This document shows, in pieces, positions 17,321-25,880 of a stretch of 64,000 nucleotides of DNA (its first letter is position 1; each line of letters starts with the position of its first letter). Position numbers and translations under genes: made by a program. The DNA comes from CBDCWQ01 sp965223435 (GTDB lineage Bacteria > Myxococcota > Kuafuiibacteriia > Kuafuiibacteriales > Kuafuiibacteriaceae), in assembly GCA_965223435.1 (NCBI GenBank), contig CBDCWQ010000023.1:992001-1056000 (forward strand), in the 5' to 3' direction. Below the pieces are notes generated by a model. It was given only the letters and a program-made list of their open reading frames with translations, was not told the DNA's origin and did not search any database.

Positions 17321-17638
17321 ATGAGCGAATCCTACTTCACAAAGGCGGATGGCAAGGCGCTTGTTTCTGAATGGCAGAGAAGCGGGTTGAGCAAGGGAGA
17401 ATTTTGTCGAGTTCGAGGTGTGTCGAAACCGAAGCTGGTGTACTGGACGAACCAGGTCGGGGTCTCGCCGAGCTTCATTGAAGTCACAGCACCGTCCCGT
17501 AACAAGAGGAAAGAATCTGACGGCCTCGGTGTTGAGGAATCCGTCGAGGTTTTGATTGGAGACGCCTTCGTTCGCTTTCCGAGTCAACCGGGGGTCGTGG
17601 GGGAGATCCTTGGTATACTTATGGGTGGCGATCATTGA
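17321..17638 (+). CDS. tnpA: IS66 accessory protein TnpA
   Basis: 105 residues from ATG 17321 (MSESYF). It contains the IS66 OrfA helix-turn-helix pattern WQRSGLSKGEFCRVRGVSKPKLVYW, given here as the segment around residues 18-43, and ends with a stop that overlaps the TTG start of tnpB. TnpA of IS66 is needed with TnpB and TnpC for transposition, probably by binding DNA. Confidence 0.88.
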   Translation: MSESYFTKADGKALVSEWQRSGLSKGEFCRVRGVSKPKLVYWTNQVGVSPSFIEVTAPSRNKRKESDGLGVEESVEVLIGDAFVRFPSQPGVVGEILGILMGGDH

Positions 17639-18003
17639 TTCCTTCCGGCACTCGGGTCTTTTTCGCAGTCGAGCCGGTTGATCTTCGTCGTTCTTTCGAC
17701 GGATTGGCAGCAACTGCGCTTCAAGACTTAAAGATTGATCCGCACCACGGAGGCCTGTTTGTGTTCCTTAACAAGCGATGCAACCAAGTGCGCGTGCTCT
17801 TTCATGATCCGCACGGCTGGTGCATTCTTGCGAAGCGACTCGACCGAGGACGATTTCGTCGTCCCCGGTTCGAAGATGGTCGGTTCTGTTGGGAAATGGA
17901 CACGAAATCGATGCTTCGTTTTTTAGATGACATCGACCTTTCGTCGATGAAACGAGGACGGAGAACACAAACATCGCCGACGCTGAAGCTTTTGCAAACT
18001 TAG
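17635..18003 (+). CDS. tnpB: IS66 accessory protein TnpB
   Basis: 122 residues from TTG 17635, overlapping the tnpA stop. It carries the diagnostic IS66 OrfB motifs: VFFAVEPVDLRRSFDGL, then GGLFVFLNKRCNQVRVLFHD and a terminal LKLLQT. Length is at the usual value and no damage is visible. Its biochemical role within the IS66 transpososome is not established. Confidence 0.92.
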   Translation: MIPSGTRVFFAVEPVDLRRSFDGLAATALQDLKIDPHHGGLFVFLNKRCNQVRVLFHDPHGWCILAKRLDRGRFRRPRFEDGRFCWEMDTKSMLRFLDDIDLSSMKRGRRTQTSPTLKLLQT

Positions 18004-18135
18004 CGTTTTCTGCTTGCCTCGTAAGCTTTGAGCTTGTAACTCCAATTCATCTCGAAGACGCGCATCAAGAAGACGACTACCGAGCTGGTCAACTTCACGG
18101 ACCTCATCGAAGCCCTTTCGAACAAGGAGGGTGAA

Positions 18136-19452
18136 ATGCCCTCAAAAGATGCGCTTGCGGCCGTTCTTCAGACCGCTCAGAAGGTCATCGAAGATCAGGC
18201 TGTCGAGATCCACCATCTACAAAAGCAGTTGTTCGGACGACGCTCGGAGAAGGTGCTTTGTGGCCAGCAGAGTCTCTTTGTCGACACGCTCGAAGCTGTA
18301 GCCTTGCGAACGCCAGAGCCTGAGCCAGAAGAAGAGGATACGCCCGGGCCGAAGAAACGAAAAAGGAAGAAGCGGCGCGCCCCCCTCAAGCCCACACGCA
18401 CCGAGAAGCTCTGTGTTGCTGACGAAGACCGGCCCTGCCCTCAGTGCGGTGAGCCTCGGTGCACCATCGGTCACAACCGGAGTCTCGTTGTCGAGTACAC
18501 GCCACCGAAGTTTGAGGTCATCGAATACTTGCGTGAAACCATCGCGTGCAGGCTGTGCGAAGGCGAAGTGAAAAAAGCTCCGGCGCCCTCAACCCATGCC
18601 CGGGACGGCGCTTGGCCGGGACCAAGGCTTCTCGCTGCTCTGATAACGAACAAGACGGTGGACGGGCTTCCACTTCGTCGTACGCAGAAGATTTTCAGAC
18701 GTGCCGGGGGCGATTTCGCTATCTCCACGCTCAGCCGATGGGAAAGCTTTGGGCACGAAATCCTCAAGCCGCTCTGTCACCGTATCACCGAGCTCGTTCG
18801 CAAGTCCGATATGATTAACCTCGATGATACATCTATTCGCGTCCGAGACCGAGACGTCGAGGGCGGCGTGGTGAACGGGAAGATGTGGGTATTCGTGGGA
18901 CGGTACTTCGATCCCGGAGGCGACCTTTCGAAGACTTTGACCTATGTGGCTTACCAATACGCGCCCACGTGGGAGGCAGAGCACCCCGAGAAGTGGCTTC
19001 GTGACTCCAAAGCAGTGCTTCAGGGTGATGCGTATCGGGGCTACGAACGGATCGCCGACGCGAACAGGGGTGATAAGGTTGGACGACTGCTCGCGGGATG
19101 CTGTATGCACGCACGTCGACCGTTCGTTCAAGCACTCGAATTCGGAGATACCGCGGCGCGTCCTTTTGTCGATGCGTTCCAGCGTATCTATCGAATCGAA
19201 GCACAGTGCAAAGAACATGCTTTGCTTGCCCCTCAGCGACTTGAGCGACGGCGCACCCAGAGTCTCCCCATTATGGAGGAAATCCTCGAGCGCGCTGAGG
19301 CACTCAAGCCTATGCCTCTGCTCAAGCCCATGAAGCAAGGGGTGACCTACTTCACCAATCAGTGGGATAAGCTCAGACTTCCCTTTGCGATAGACGGCCG
19401 CCTCGAGATTGATAACGGGGAGGCGGAACGGCGACTCCGCCGCATTGCCGTT
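18136..19452 (+). pseudogene. tnpC: IS66 transposase TnpC, N-terminal 439 codons (gene split by cassette)
   Basis: DDE transposase with strong ribosome site AAGGAGG. Order of domains: leucine-rich coiled coil (HHLQKQLFGRRSEK), zinc-finger (CPQCGEPRC with later CRLC), then the catalytic core with Asp in MINLDDTSI, Asp in VLQGDAYRGY and Glu in NGEAERRLR. The frame is intact to GCC-GTT at 19452. It then runs into cassette DNA and stops at 19497 after a foreign tail, VSLCGTSLNTWNL. The missing piece, beginning GRKSWLFAGS, lies at 22058-22306. All catalytic residues are upstream of the break, but the conserved C-terminal part is detached. Confidence 0.88.
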
Positions 19453-19476
19453 TTGGTTTCATTATGCGGTACCTCC

Positions 19477-21561
19477 TTAAATACCTGGAATCTCTAAAGT
19501 TCGATCGTCACGGGAAATTCGACACGGGCGCCCTGCGCGCCTTTGCCGGTTCTTGAGGGCCTCTTGTACCTCGGGTTTTTCAAGATCAGTTGCCTGTATC
19601 TGCCAGGGAGCATCGAAGACGTGTTGCTTTGCGGGGAGAATTTTCTCCTGAATAAGCTTTCTGACCGCATGGGCACTGACCCCTAGTTTCTCAGCAGTTT
19701 CTGACATCGTGAGGCATTTTCCGTCCTTGATGGCGGATTCGTATCCTGGAATGCCTTTGCTGCGACGGAATTGAGATACCCTTCGTGCGTTCCAGGTGTG
19801 GCCGTACGGAGTCTTCGTCCCCATTCGGTTCAGTGTGGCTGCGATATGATCATCGGACCACCGGGTGCCCATCTGCCGAATGGTTTCCTCCACTTCAGGA
19901 GAATTTCGCATGGTGTGCTCTCCCGGTTTCGGTTTACGGACACGAAGCTCCGAATGCCTTCCGCCACGCCAGTGAATAACAAGGACAATCTCCCTTGTGG
20001 AGTCATCGACGTCTACTAAGATCTCTTCGATGAGCGTTCGTATAAGTCTCTGTTTAGTGCGCTGCTCCGTAGTTGGTGCGGTCCACACTTTTTGAAGCTC
20101 ATCGGCGAGCTTTAGGAGTTCCTCGCGTTTTGGTGGCACTATCGTTTGAGAACGCTTCTCGGTGATCTTTGCCTCGCACGAACGCAGTTTTTCGATCGCC
20201 GTATTCCATCGCGCCTCAAGCTCGGATGCGACAAGTCGATTGTCTGGATCTACGGATTGATAACGACGCGCGGCGAGTCTCTCTTCGTATTCTGCTTGCT
20301 GGCGTTCCAGCTCATATGCTCGATGCCTCTCTTGGATTTGGAGCTCCGCATTCTGCTCGGCCATGATGGCCGCTTCTATCGCGAGTGGCTGGACCACGGC
20401 AAGGATCTCAGATCCCACTGCGAGATCCGGGCGACTGGCCCCAAATGTAATGCACGGCTTAAGTCCCTGCATTTCGTTTCCACGCCGGCATGAGTAGCGG
20501 GGCTTGGGGATGCCTCTGCCTCCGTAGGAGACCTGGAGCATGCGACCGCAGCGGCGGCAGCGAAGGAGACCGGCCATAAGTGCCAACCCGCCACGGGCGG
20601 ATTTTGCGGCACCGGAAGACTTCGAAAAACTGTTCTGAGATAGCCTCTTCTGAATTCCTTCATGCTGCTCCCAGGAAACGTAGCCTTCGTGGTGGTCCCG
20701 AATAATGATCCAGTCTTCACGGGAGCGGGCCCGTCCGTATGACTTTCGGACCTGCCCATCCACGATTCTGGTCTGCACCTGAGATTTTCCGTACGCATAC
20801 GCGCCAGCATAGAACGGATTCTGGAGCACCGAGATTACGTTGCGGTAGCACGGAGCGCGCCACGTCAAACGAGTGAGTTGCTTTGCGTCTGCGGGGCGAG
20901 GAAACACGATCCCCTCCTTGCGCATGTGGAGCAAGACTTGTCGCGCACTACCGTGACGCTCAAACAGTCGGAAAACGGTTCGAATGACCTCCTGCACTCT
21001 TTGATCCGGATCCATAACCAGACCAGTGTCTCGCGGCCAAAGATACCCAACAGGAACAGGCATTCGCAGTTCACCGCGTCGAGCCTTGGCCCTCGCAGCA
21101 TCAAGAAGCCGACGTCGGAGCACCGTGAGTTCGAACTCACTCATCGTTCCTTTCAGTCCGAGGAGCAGCCGATCGTTGGGCATCTTTGGATTATAAACCC
21201 CGTCGGCATCGATGACGCGGGCATCAACGAGCGCACATAGTTCCATCAAGTGATGCCAATCGCGTCCATTGCGAGCCAAACGCGAAGCTTCGAGGCAGAA
21301 CACTGCGCCGACGATGCCTTCGCAAATTTGGCCCACCAAATTTCGAAAACCAGGGCGCTCTACGGTGCCGCTGGCAGAGACACCGAGATCGGCATCGATG
21401 ACAGCAACGTCCTTAAAACCATAGCTTTTTGCCAAGTCGACCAGCTCGTACTGCCTACGTTGGCTCTCGAGATTTTCGCTGACCTGAATACTGGTTGATT
21501 GCCGCACATAGACGATTGCTCGACGTCGAACGACATCCGAGGGAAGTTCACGAGGCTTCAT
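19477..21561 (-). CDS. Large serine recombinase with zinc ribbon and C-terminal helix-turn-helix regions
   Basis: 694 residues. The resolvase domain has its catalytic Ser about residue 22 (IVYVRQSTSI), the arginine-bearing ASRLARNGRDW, and MSEFELTVLRRRL. A recombinase DNA-binding domain follows (PVPVGYLWP to FYAGAYAYG), then a zinc ribbon (LLRCRRCGRMLQ with YSCRRG) and a coiled-coil region. An unusual C-terminal extension holds two putative helix-turn-helix segments (WSDDHIAATLNRMG and MSETAEKLGVSAHAVRKLI). Such enzymes integrate and excise DNA at specific sites. Its gene starts inside the 3' end of the 62-codon gene. Confidence 0.9.
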   Translation of the reverse strand: MKPRELPSDVVRRRAIVYVRQSTSIQVSENLESQRRQYELVDLAKSYGFKDVAVIDADLGVSASGTVERPGFRNLVGQICEGIVGAVFCLEASRLARNGRDWHHLMELCALVDARVIDADGVYNPKMPNDRLLLGLKGTMSEFELTVLRRRLLDAARAKARRGELRMPVPVGYLWPRDTGLVMDPDQRVQEVIRTVFRLFERHGSARQVLLHMRKEGIVFPRPADAKQLTRLTWRAPCYRNVISVLQNPFYAGAYAYGKSQVQTRIVDGQVRKSYGRARSREDWIIIRDHHEGYVSWEQHEGIQKRLSQNSFSKSSGAAKSARGGLALMAGLLRCRRCGRMLQVSYGGRGIPKPRYSCRRGNEMQGLKPCITFGASRPDLAVGSEILAVVQPLAIEAAIMAEQNAELQIQERHRAYELERQQAEYEERLAARRYQSVDPDNRLVASELEARWNTAIEKLRSCEAKITEKRSQTIVPPKREELLKLADELQKVWTAPTTEQRTKQRLIRTLIEEILVDVDDSTREIVLVIHWRGGRHSELRVRKPKPGEHTMRNSPEVEETIRQMGTRWSDDHIAATLNRMGTKTPYGHTWNARRVSQFRRSKGIPGYESAIKDGKCLTMSETAEKLGVSAHAVRKLIQEKILPAKQHVFDAPWQIQATDLEKPEVQEALKNRQRRAGRPCRISRDDRTLEIPGI

Positions 21562-21736
21562 TGCGCACCTCCGCTCTTACTTTGAATCCGCTGGCCTCCA
21601 GCAAGAGCCTCGCCAGAACTTCGACCGTCATCTTTTGGTATGCGAAATCCAGATTTTCGATAGGGATCGTGGTGTTGAACAGCGGAAGCTGTGTTACTTT
21701 GTTCCCCGCATGATTCGCGGTGGGTTGATTCGGCAT
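21548..21736 (-). CDS. Small cassette protein overlapping the recombinase start
   Basis: 62 residues, MPNQPTANHAGNK onwards, with a helical second half (MTVEVLARLLLEASG). Its stop lies 14 bp inside the recombinase gene, which suggests translational coupling. No family recognised. It could be a recombination directionality factor or regulator, purely on position. Confidence 0.6.
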   Translation of the reverse strand: MPNQPTANHAGNKVTQLPLFNTTIPIENLDFAYQKMTVEVLARLLLEASGFKVRAEVRNEAS

Positions 21737-21989
21737 TGGAGTCCTCCTTCGGTGGATTCTTGCTCCCTGCCGTTCCCGGATCGAGTCTTACGGCCGACAC
21801 CAGCTTCTCTAGCTCCAGCAACGCGACCAGCGAGGCCTGGCGCCTCCCTAGCTTCATCCCCTCGCAGGTCGCTACCTCGAACATCCAGCGCGGAATCACC
21901 ACTCCAGAGTCGTCTGGAAGGAAGCAGACGTAAACTCTCTCTCCTCGCCGTACCTCCTCGTAGGCAACGTCAACTTCATTGCCGAACAT
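21558..21989 (-). CDS. DUF5372-like protein at the cassette's right end
   Basis: The frame shows a DUF5372-like start motif (ARVTYPWHPMFGNEVDV), although the first ATG (21989) falls inside it; codons for the motif extend upstream to about 22019 without an obvious start. It continues with RRGERVYVCFLPDDSG and IPRWMFEVATCEG, and then a low-complexity tail. The tail overlaps the 62-codon gene in another frame for 179 bp, so the true end may be nearer 21740 if a frameshift exists. DUF5372 proteins commonly neighbour large serine recombinases; role unknown. Confidence 0.5.
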   Translation of the reverse strand: MFGNEVDVAYEEVRRGERVYVCFLPDDSGVVIPRWMFEVATCEGMKLGRRQASLVALLELEKLVSAVRLDPGTAGSKNPPKEDSNAESTHRESCGEQSNTASAVQHHDPYRKSGFRIPKDDGRSSGEALAGGQRIQSKSGGAQ

Positions 21990-22057
21990 TGGGTGCCACG
22001 GGTACGTGACACGTGCTCTAAATCCGATATGGGCACAATGGCCTTGGACCTGCTTCC

Positions 22058-22306
22058 GGAAGAAAGTCCTGGCTCTTTGCTGGCTCCAGGGGAGGCGCCG
22101 AGCGATTCGCCGATGTCCTTTCGGTTGTCTCCACCGCCGACGCGGCAGGCGTCGATTGTGGAAAGTACCTTCCTAGCATCATCGCCCATATCGACACTTG
22201 GCCGAACCGGGAGCTCGATCAGCTCTTGCCAGCCAACTGGCAAACCGCGTTCGAAGATTTCCTTCGTGAGAATAACCTTCAGAACTCCACACCTGCTGTA
22301 CATTGA
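22058..22306 (+). pseudogene. tnpC: IS66 transposase TnpC, C-terminal 82 codons
   Basis: Begins immediately outside the cassette with GRKSWLFAGSRGGAERF, the conserved IS66 segment that follows the catalytic Glu region, and runs through DTWPNRELDQLLPANW to a TGA at 22304-22306. It has no start of its own. Joined to the 439 codons at 18136-19452 it gives about 521 residues, the usual TnpC length. Confidence 0.88.
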
Positions 22307-22343
22307 GCGCAGACCTCAACGTTACACCATGAAGCGGGCCTGG

Positions 22344-22369
22344 CTAGACGCCCCAAAAAGAACAGTTAC
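22344..22369 (-). repeat. IS66 right terminal inverted repeat
   Basis: Inverted copy of the left end: read on the minus strand it begins GTAACTGTTCTTTTTGGGG at 22369. This places the outer boundary of the element here. Confidence 0.85.
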
Positions 22370-22511
22370 CCCGATACGCAGAGTTGTTGATCTCAAAATC
22401 ATGCGTTTCGATTCCGGTCAGTTTGCCTTCGCGTATAGATGCGTCGCGCGTTTCCAAGTGAACGAACTTGCCGACCATCTCATCGAGATCGATTTCCCAT
22501 TTCCATTTCAT
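22344..22511 (-). pseudogene. Short phage-like gene truncated at its 3' end by IS66
   Basis: A 55-codon frame from ATG 22511 with a good ribosome site (AGGAAA). It begins MKWKWEIDLDEMVGKFVHLE and continues with REGKLTGIETHDFEI, a beta-rich pattern like small phage or Sm-fold proteins. The last seven codons and the stop come from the IS66 terminal repeat, so the native C-terminus is lost. Function unknown. Confidence 0.55.
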
Positions 22512-22614
22512 AGCGGTTTCCTATCGGGCCGCATCGATACAACGTCTTCCCATTTTTTTCGACCTCAACGCGAAGCAAAGCAAGCGTTTGTTCTCTTCAC
22601 CTCTACGTTGTCGG

Positions 22615-22950
22615 AAAGGGGTGAAGAGACACCGGAATCATTTCATTGACGAAGATAAACTTTCACTCCTTCACCCCTTGTTCGCGCAACAAAAACTGAA
22701 AAAGAGGGGTGTCGTAAGTTGAATGACCAGTCAGTGTTTCTTCACCCCTTAGTTGCCCAACATAGCTCCCTCCTTTTTCTGCATTTCATCCCAAAAAACC
22801 GGTTTAGGGGTGATGGAGGGGTGAAGGTTTTTGGCTGAAATCGCTGGGACTTCACCCCTTCACCCCTCTTCCCCTTACTCAGCAGCAAATGACAGAATCA
22901 ACAATAAGAGTTCTAAACCCCTCTTCAAACGCGTGAAAAGGGGTGAAAAG
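22615..22950. repeat. Iteron-like cluster of AGGGGTGAA repeats in both orientations
   Basis: The motif AGGGGTGAA or its complement TTCACCCCT occurs near 22617, 22670, 22741, 22817, 22851, 22859 and 22939, with shorter AGGGGTG copies at 22705 and 22806. The 22512-23058 stretch has no credible gene. Such clusters mark replication origins or regulator arrays of plasmids and phage-like elements; which of these applies here is unknown. Confidence 0.65.
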
Positions 22951-23058
22951 CGCGAGTTGATAACTGATCACAACCTGTTAGCCTTCACGGCTTTTCGGGC
23001 TTGCTACCTCGCCTGAGCTGCGCCGCATTCCCAGGCGCTAGCGCCCGCCACAACAAGG

Positions 23059-23970
23059 TCATTTGCATGTGGCAACATACCGAATGTAGGGCTCAGATTC
23101 AGATGGCTCAGCAGCGCCAAAGCGAGCCCCAATATCGTATTCAATCCGGTCGATGGAAAAACGCGCATAGGTGAAGTCGCCATCCGGAAGCTTCCAGCTT
23201 ACCTCACCCACAAACGGTATGTTCACGCCCGAGGCGTCACGGTAGTCTGTGAAGCGTGCAACCCACGGTGTGGGAACGATTTTCTTGCCCACATCGCGGC
23301 CTCGGTCATGTGCCTCTAGACTCGTGAGCTGGCCCTCATCGTTGATGCGAACGATGGCGGACACCGAAAGGTTATCATCGACGGTTTCTACCTTAGCGGT
23401 GTATTCGTCAACTGGGCTCCACTTGATGTGGCGGTCGTCAAGAAAGACCTGCGGAAACCATGGCGCCTCGGCCAGCCATCTCAGAAGCGAAGCGCGCGTA
23501 ACCTCCGGTTCGTCGTGTTTGTCCACCAAGGTGAAGGTGGACCAAAGTTTTCCGAGAAATCCTGCCCTCCCGGATTGGTAGTGGTCCCTAGCCTCCATCC
23601 AGATCAAAGGTGCTACAGAAATCTTCGCGTGCCAGACAAATCCGGGCGGTTCAGTCGCGTAATACTGCTCTCCCTTGATGGGGAAGAATTTCTGGTCCGG
23701 CTTTAGCCGGAAGTGGCCCGAATGGAGAAGCCGCACCGATGTGACGGTTGTTCGGGTCTGGTCGAGTGCATACTTGATGTAGCGCTGTACAGGAGGAGGG
23801 AGGGAATCGATGTGGATGCCAGCGGTACGCCCGACTTTTGAGGATTCAGACTTATCAAAGAGTGCCGCCACCTCGCGATCGATCCTTCGGTCGAATCGCT
23901 TTCGGCTTACGAAGATAGCCGCAACGATCAAGATGACAAACAAGATTGCGGCGGAGAATGCAGCCGTCAT
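23059..23970 (-). CDS. DUF6544-family membrane-anchored protein
   Basis: 303 residues. An N-terminal transmembrane helix (AAILFVILIVAAIFV) is followed by a domain with LPPPVQRYIKYAL, RLLHSGHFRLKPD and EQYYATEPPGFVWHAKI. This pattern is seen in DUF6544 (DUF6920-like) proteins of unknown function. Its ATG overlaps the stop of the CoA-transferase/GNAT gene by 4 bp, so it is the third gene of that operon. Confidence 0.78.
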   Translation of the reverse strand: MTAAFSAAILFVILIVAAIFVSRKRFDRRIDREVAALFDKSESSKVGRTAGIHIDSLPPPVQRYIKYALDQTRTTVTSVRLLHSGHFRLKPDQKFFPIKGEQYYATEPPGFVWHAKISVAPLIWMEARDHYQSGRAGFLGKLWSTFTLVDKHDEPEVTRASLLRWLAEAPWFPQVFLDDRHIKWSPVDEYTAKVETVDDNLSVSAIVRINDEGQLTSLEAHDRGRDVGKKIVPTPWVARFTDYRDASGVNIPFVGEVSWKLPDGDFTYARFSIDRIEYDIGARFGAAEPSESEPYIRYVATCK

Positions 23971-25862
23971 GGTGATTTCCTCAGCTCACGCGAGTCGTCC
24001 GAAGCCGCCGGGGCCCGTTCATGCTGAAAAGGCATCGTGACGCTGTAGACTCCGGCGGATAGCGTGCTTTGAAGTGATAGCCCAGACTTGTGAAAGACCT
24101 GGAGCATCGCTCGATTTGTGCCGAGAACTTCCGCGGTAAAGCCTTCGAGACCATTCTTCGCGATTTTGAGCATGTGGGCGAAAAGCGCGGATCCAATGCC
24201 CCGTCCTTGATAGTTGTCGCGAATGACGAGTGCGACTTCCGCGTAGTTGGTCGCCCGGTCCGTATGGTAGCGCCCAACGCCAATAAGCTCCGACTCGGCG
24301 TCTGGTTTTGTGGTCTCTGCCACGATGGCAACATTCTTGGATTCATCGGTCTTGAGGTAATCAAGAAGATTCCGATGGGACATTCGCGGAACTGCGGTCA
24401 TCCATCTTCGGTAGACGGTCTCGTCGGAGAAGCTGTAGAAGAGGTCGCTCATCTTCTGTTCATCCGTCACCCGAATGGGGCGAAATCGTACCGAACCGTG
24501 GCCGCCAATCGCCACCTCCTTTTCGTATGCACGAGGTGGAACTCTCGGTGGCTCAATCTGGTCCGGGAAGACATAGTGGCGGTTTTTCGCCGCCGAGAGT
24601 AGGTCGGCTCGGTAGTCAGGATGGGCGATGGAGATCAGAGACAAAGCTCGTTCCCGGATCGATTTCCCCTCGAGGTCTGCGACGCCATACTCGGTGACGA
24701 CATACGCCACGTCTCCTCGGGAGGTAACGACACCCGCGCCTTCATCCAGTGTGGCGACGATCTTGCTCACAGACTTCTGCTTCGCCGTCGATCGCATCGC
24801 AATGATCGGCTTTCCACCCGGGCACATGGACGCGCCTCGAATGAAGTCGACCTGGCCGCCGATGCCCGAGTAGAATCGGGTGCCAATAGAATCGGCACAT
24901 ACTTGCCCGGTGAGATCGATCTGAAGCGCACCGTTGATGGCAACCATTTTATGCTGCTGTGAAACAAGGACGGGGTCGTTGATGTAGTCGGACGGGTGAA
25001 ACATGAAGGCCGGATTCCGATTGATAAAGTCATAGGTCTTCTGAGTACCGAAGGTGAAGGAAGCTGATATTTTTCGGGGCTCGATGGTCTTGTGCTTTCC
25101 GGTAATGTTTCCGTTTTCGATGAGATCGATCACGCCGTCGGGAAGCATCTCCGTCCAGACGCCGAGATCTTTCTTGCTCTCGAGGGCCTTTAGGGTCGCA
25201 TCTGGAACCTGGCCGATTCCAATCTGGAGGGTGGCCCCAGCTTCGACCAAGGAGGCTACGTTTCGACCGATTTCTAGGGCAACGTCGTCGGGGGCTTCGC
25301 GATCGAGGGTGGGAAGTTTTGAGGGGTGATGCACCCAAGCATCGATCCGATCCATGGGAATGAACCCGGAACCATAGACTACCGGCATGTTCGGGTTGAT
25401 TTCCGCGATGACCAGGCTCGCCGCCTCGATGGCCGCAAGCACGACATCGATCGAAACGCCTAAGTTTACGAAGCCGAAAGAATCGGGTGGCGTAGTCTGA
25501 ATAAGCGCCGCATCCACACCGATCCTCCGGGTACGAATGAGGCGGGGGATCTGGGAAAGAAAGACCGGCGTGTAATCGGCCCGGCCCTCGTAGACCGCTT
25601 CACGAACATTGGGGCCTATGAAAAAGGCATTGTGTCGAAAGTAGTCCTCAAGCCTGTGTTCGACGTAGGGTGCGGGCCCCAAAGTAAGAAGATGGACGAC
25701 CGGGTTATCGGCGAAATGCTGGGCTCTTTTGCCAAGCGCCTCCACCAACCCTACAGGTTCAGCGGCGCCCGATCCGATGAAGATGTGCTTTCCTTTGGGA
25801 ATGAGTTCCACAACCCCAGGCAGGCTCGCTTCCTTACTCTTGTACTTCTTCTGCCAATCCAT
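23967..25862 (-). CDS. Acetyl-CoA hydrolase/CoA-transferase fused to a GNAT acetyltransferase
   Basis: 631 residues in two modules. Residues about 1-445 form an acetyl-CoA hydrolase/4-hydroxybutyrate CoA-transferase: GIGQVPDAT, then TEMLPDG with Glu238, the position of the CoA-ester nucleophile in characterised transferases, and later VTEYGVADLEGKS. Residues about 455-615 are a GNAT domain with the acetyl-CoA loop YQGRGIGSALF. The product would move CoA between short acyl acids, with an acyltransferase attached. It lies 18 bp after a histone-deacetylase-like gene on the same strand. Confidence 0.9.
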   Translation of the reverse strand: MDWQKKYKSKEASLPGVVELIPKGKHIFIGSGAAEPVGLVEALGKRAQHFADNPVVHLLTLGPAPYVEHRLEDYFRHNAFFIGPNVREAVYEGRADYTPVFLSQIPRLIRTRRIGVDAALIQTTPPDSFGFVNLGVSIDVVLAAIEAASLVIAEINPNMPVVYGSGFIPMDRIDAWVHHPSKLPTLDREAPDDVALEIGRNVASLVEAGATLQIGIGQVPDATLKALESKKDLGVWTEMLPDGVIDLIENGNITGKHKTIEPRKISASFTFGTQKTYDFINRNPAFMFHPSDYINDPVLVSQQHKMVAINGALQIDLTGQVCADSIGTRFYSGIGGQVDFIRGASMCPGGKPIIAMRSTAKQKSVSKIVATLDEGAGVVTSRGDVAYVVTEYGVADLEGKSIRERALSLISIAHPDYRADLLSAAKNRHYVFPDQIEPPRVPPRAYEKEVAIGGHGSVRFRPIRVTDEQKMSDLFYSFSDETVYRRWMTAVPRMSHRNLLDYLKTDESKNVAIVAETTKPDAESELIGVGRYHTDRATNYAEVALVIRDNYQGRGIGSALFAHMLKIAKNGLEGFTAEVLGTNRAMLQVFHKSGLSLQSTLSAGVYSVTMPFQHERAPAASDDSRELRKSP

Positions 25863-25880
25863 GATGTATCCTCCGTCGGG

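Larger units (their letters stand above)
19453..22057 (-). mobile_element. Serine-recombinase cassette inserted in IS66 tnpC
   Basis: 2605 bp between the two in-frame halves of tnpC. It is read opposite to tnpC and holds three tightly packed genes: a DUF5372-like ORF beginning at its right end, a 62-codon gene, and a large serine recombinase ending only 24 bp from the left end. A TT dinucleotide at each junction (19452-19453 and 22054-22055) would be a possible crossover core. Recombining there would rejoin tnpC in frame with one added Ser codon; joining at exactly 19452/22058 also restores frame. Junctions are certain to within a few bases. Confidence 0.82.
17263..22369. mobile_element. Complete IS66-family element interrupted by a serine-recombinase cassette
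   Basis: Terminal inverted repeats beginning GTAACTGTTCTTTTTGGGG are at 17263 and, inverted, at 22369. Inside are tnpA, tnpB and tnpC in IS66 order. tnpC is split: its first 439 codons end at 19452 and its last 82 resume at 22058, with a 2605-bp recombinase cassette between. Without the cassette the element would be about 2.5 kb, normal for IS66. Flanks show no 8-bp target duplication (CTTTTCGT versus CCCGATAC), so the insertion was followed by a deletion or rearrangement. Confidence 0.88.

Noticed and set aside
18589..19338. 249-codon minus-strand frame
   Set aside because: Antisense to the catalytic part of tnpC with no ribosome site or recognisable domain.
21896..22303. 135-codon minus-strand frame
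   Set aside because: Most of it is antisense to the C-terminal part of IS66 tnpC, which is clearly the real coding strand.
21993..22649. 218-codon plus-strand frame
   Set aside because: Out of frame with the tnpC remainder it overlaps; it runs across the IS66 end and into non-coding repeats.
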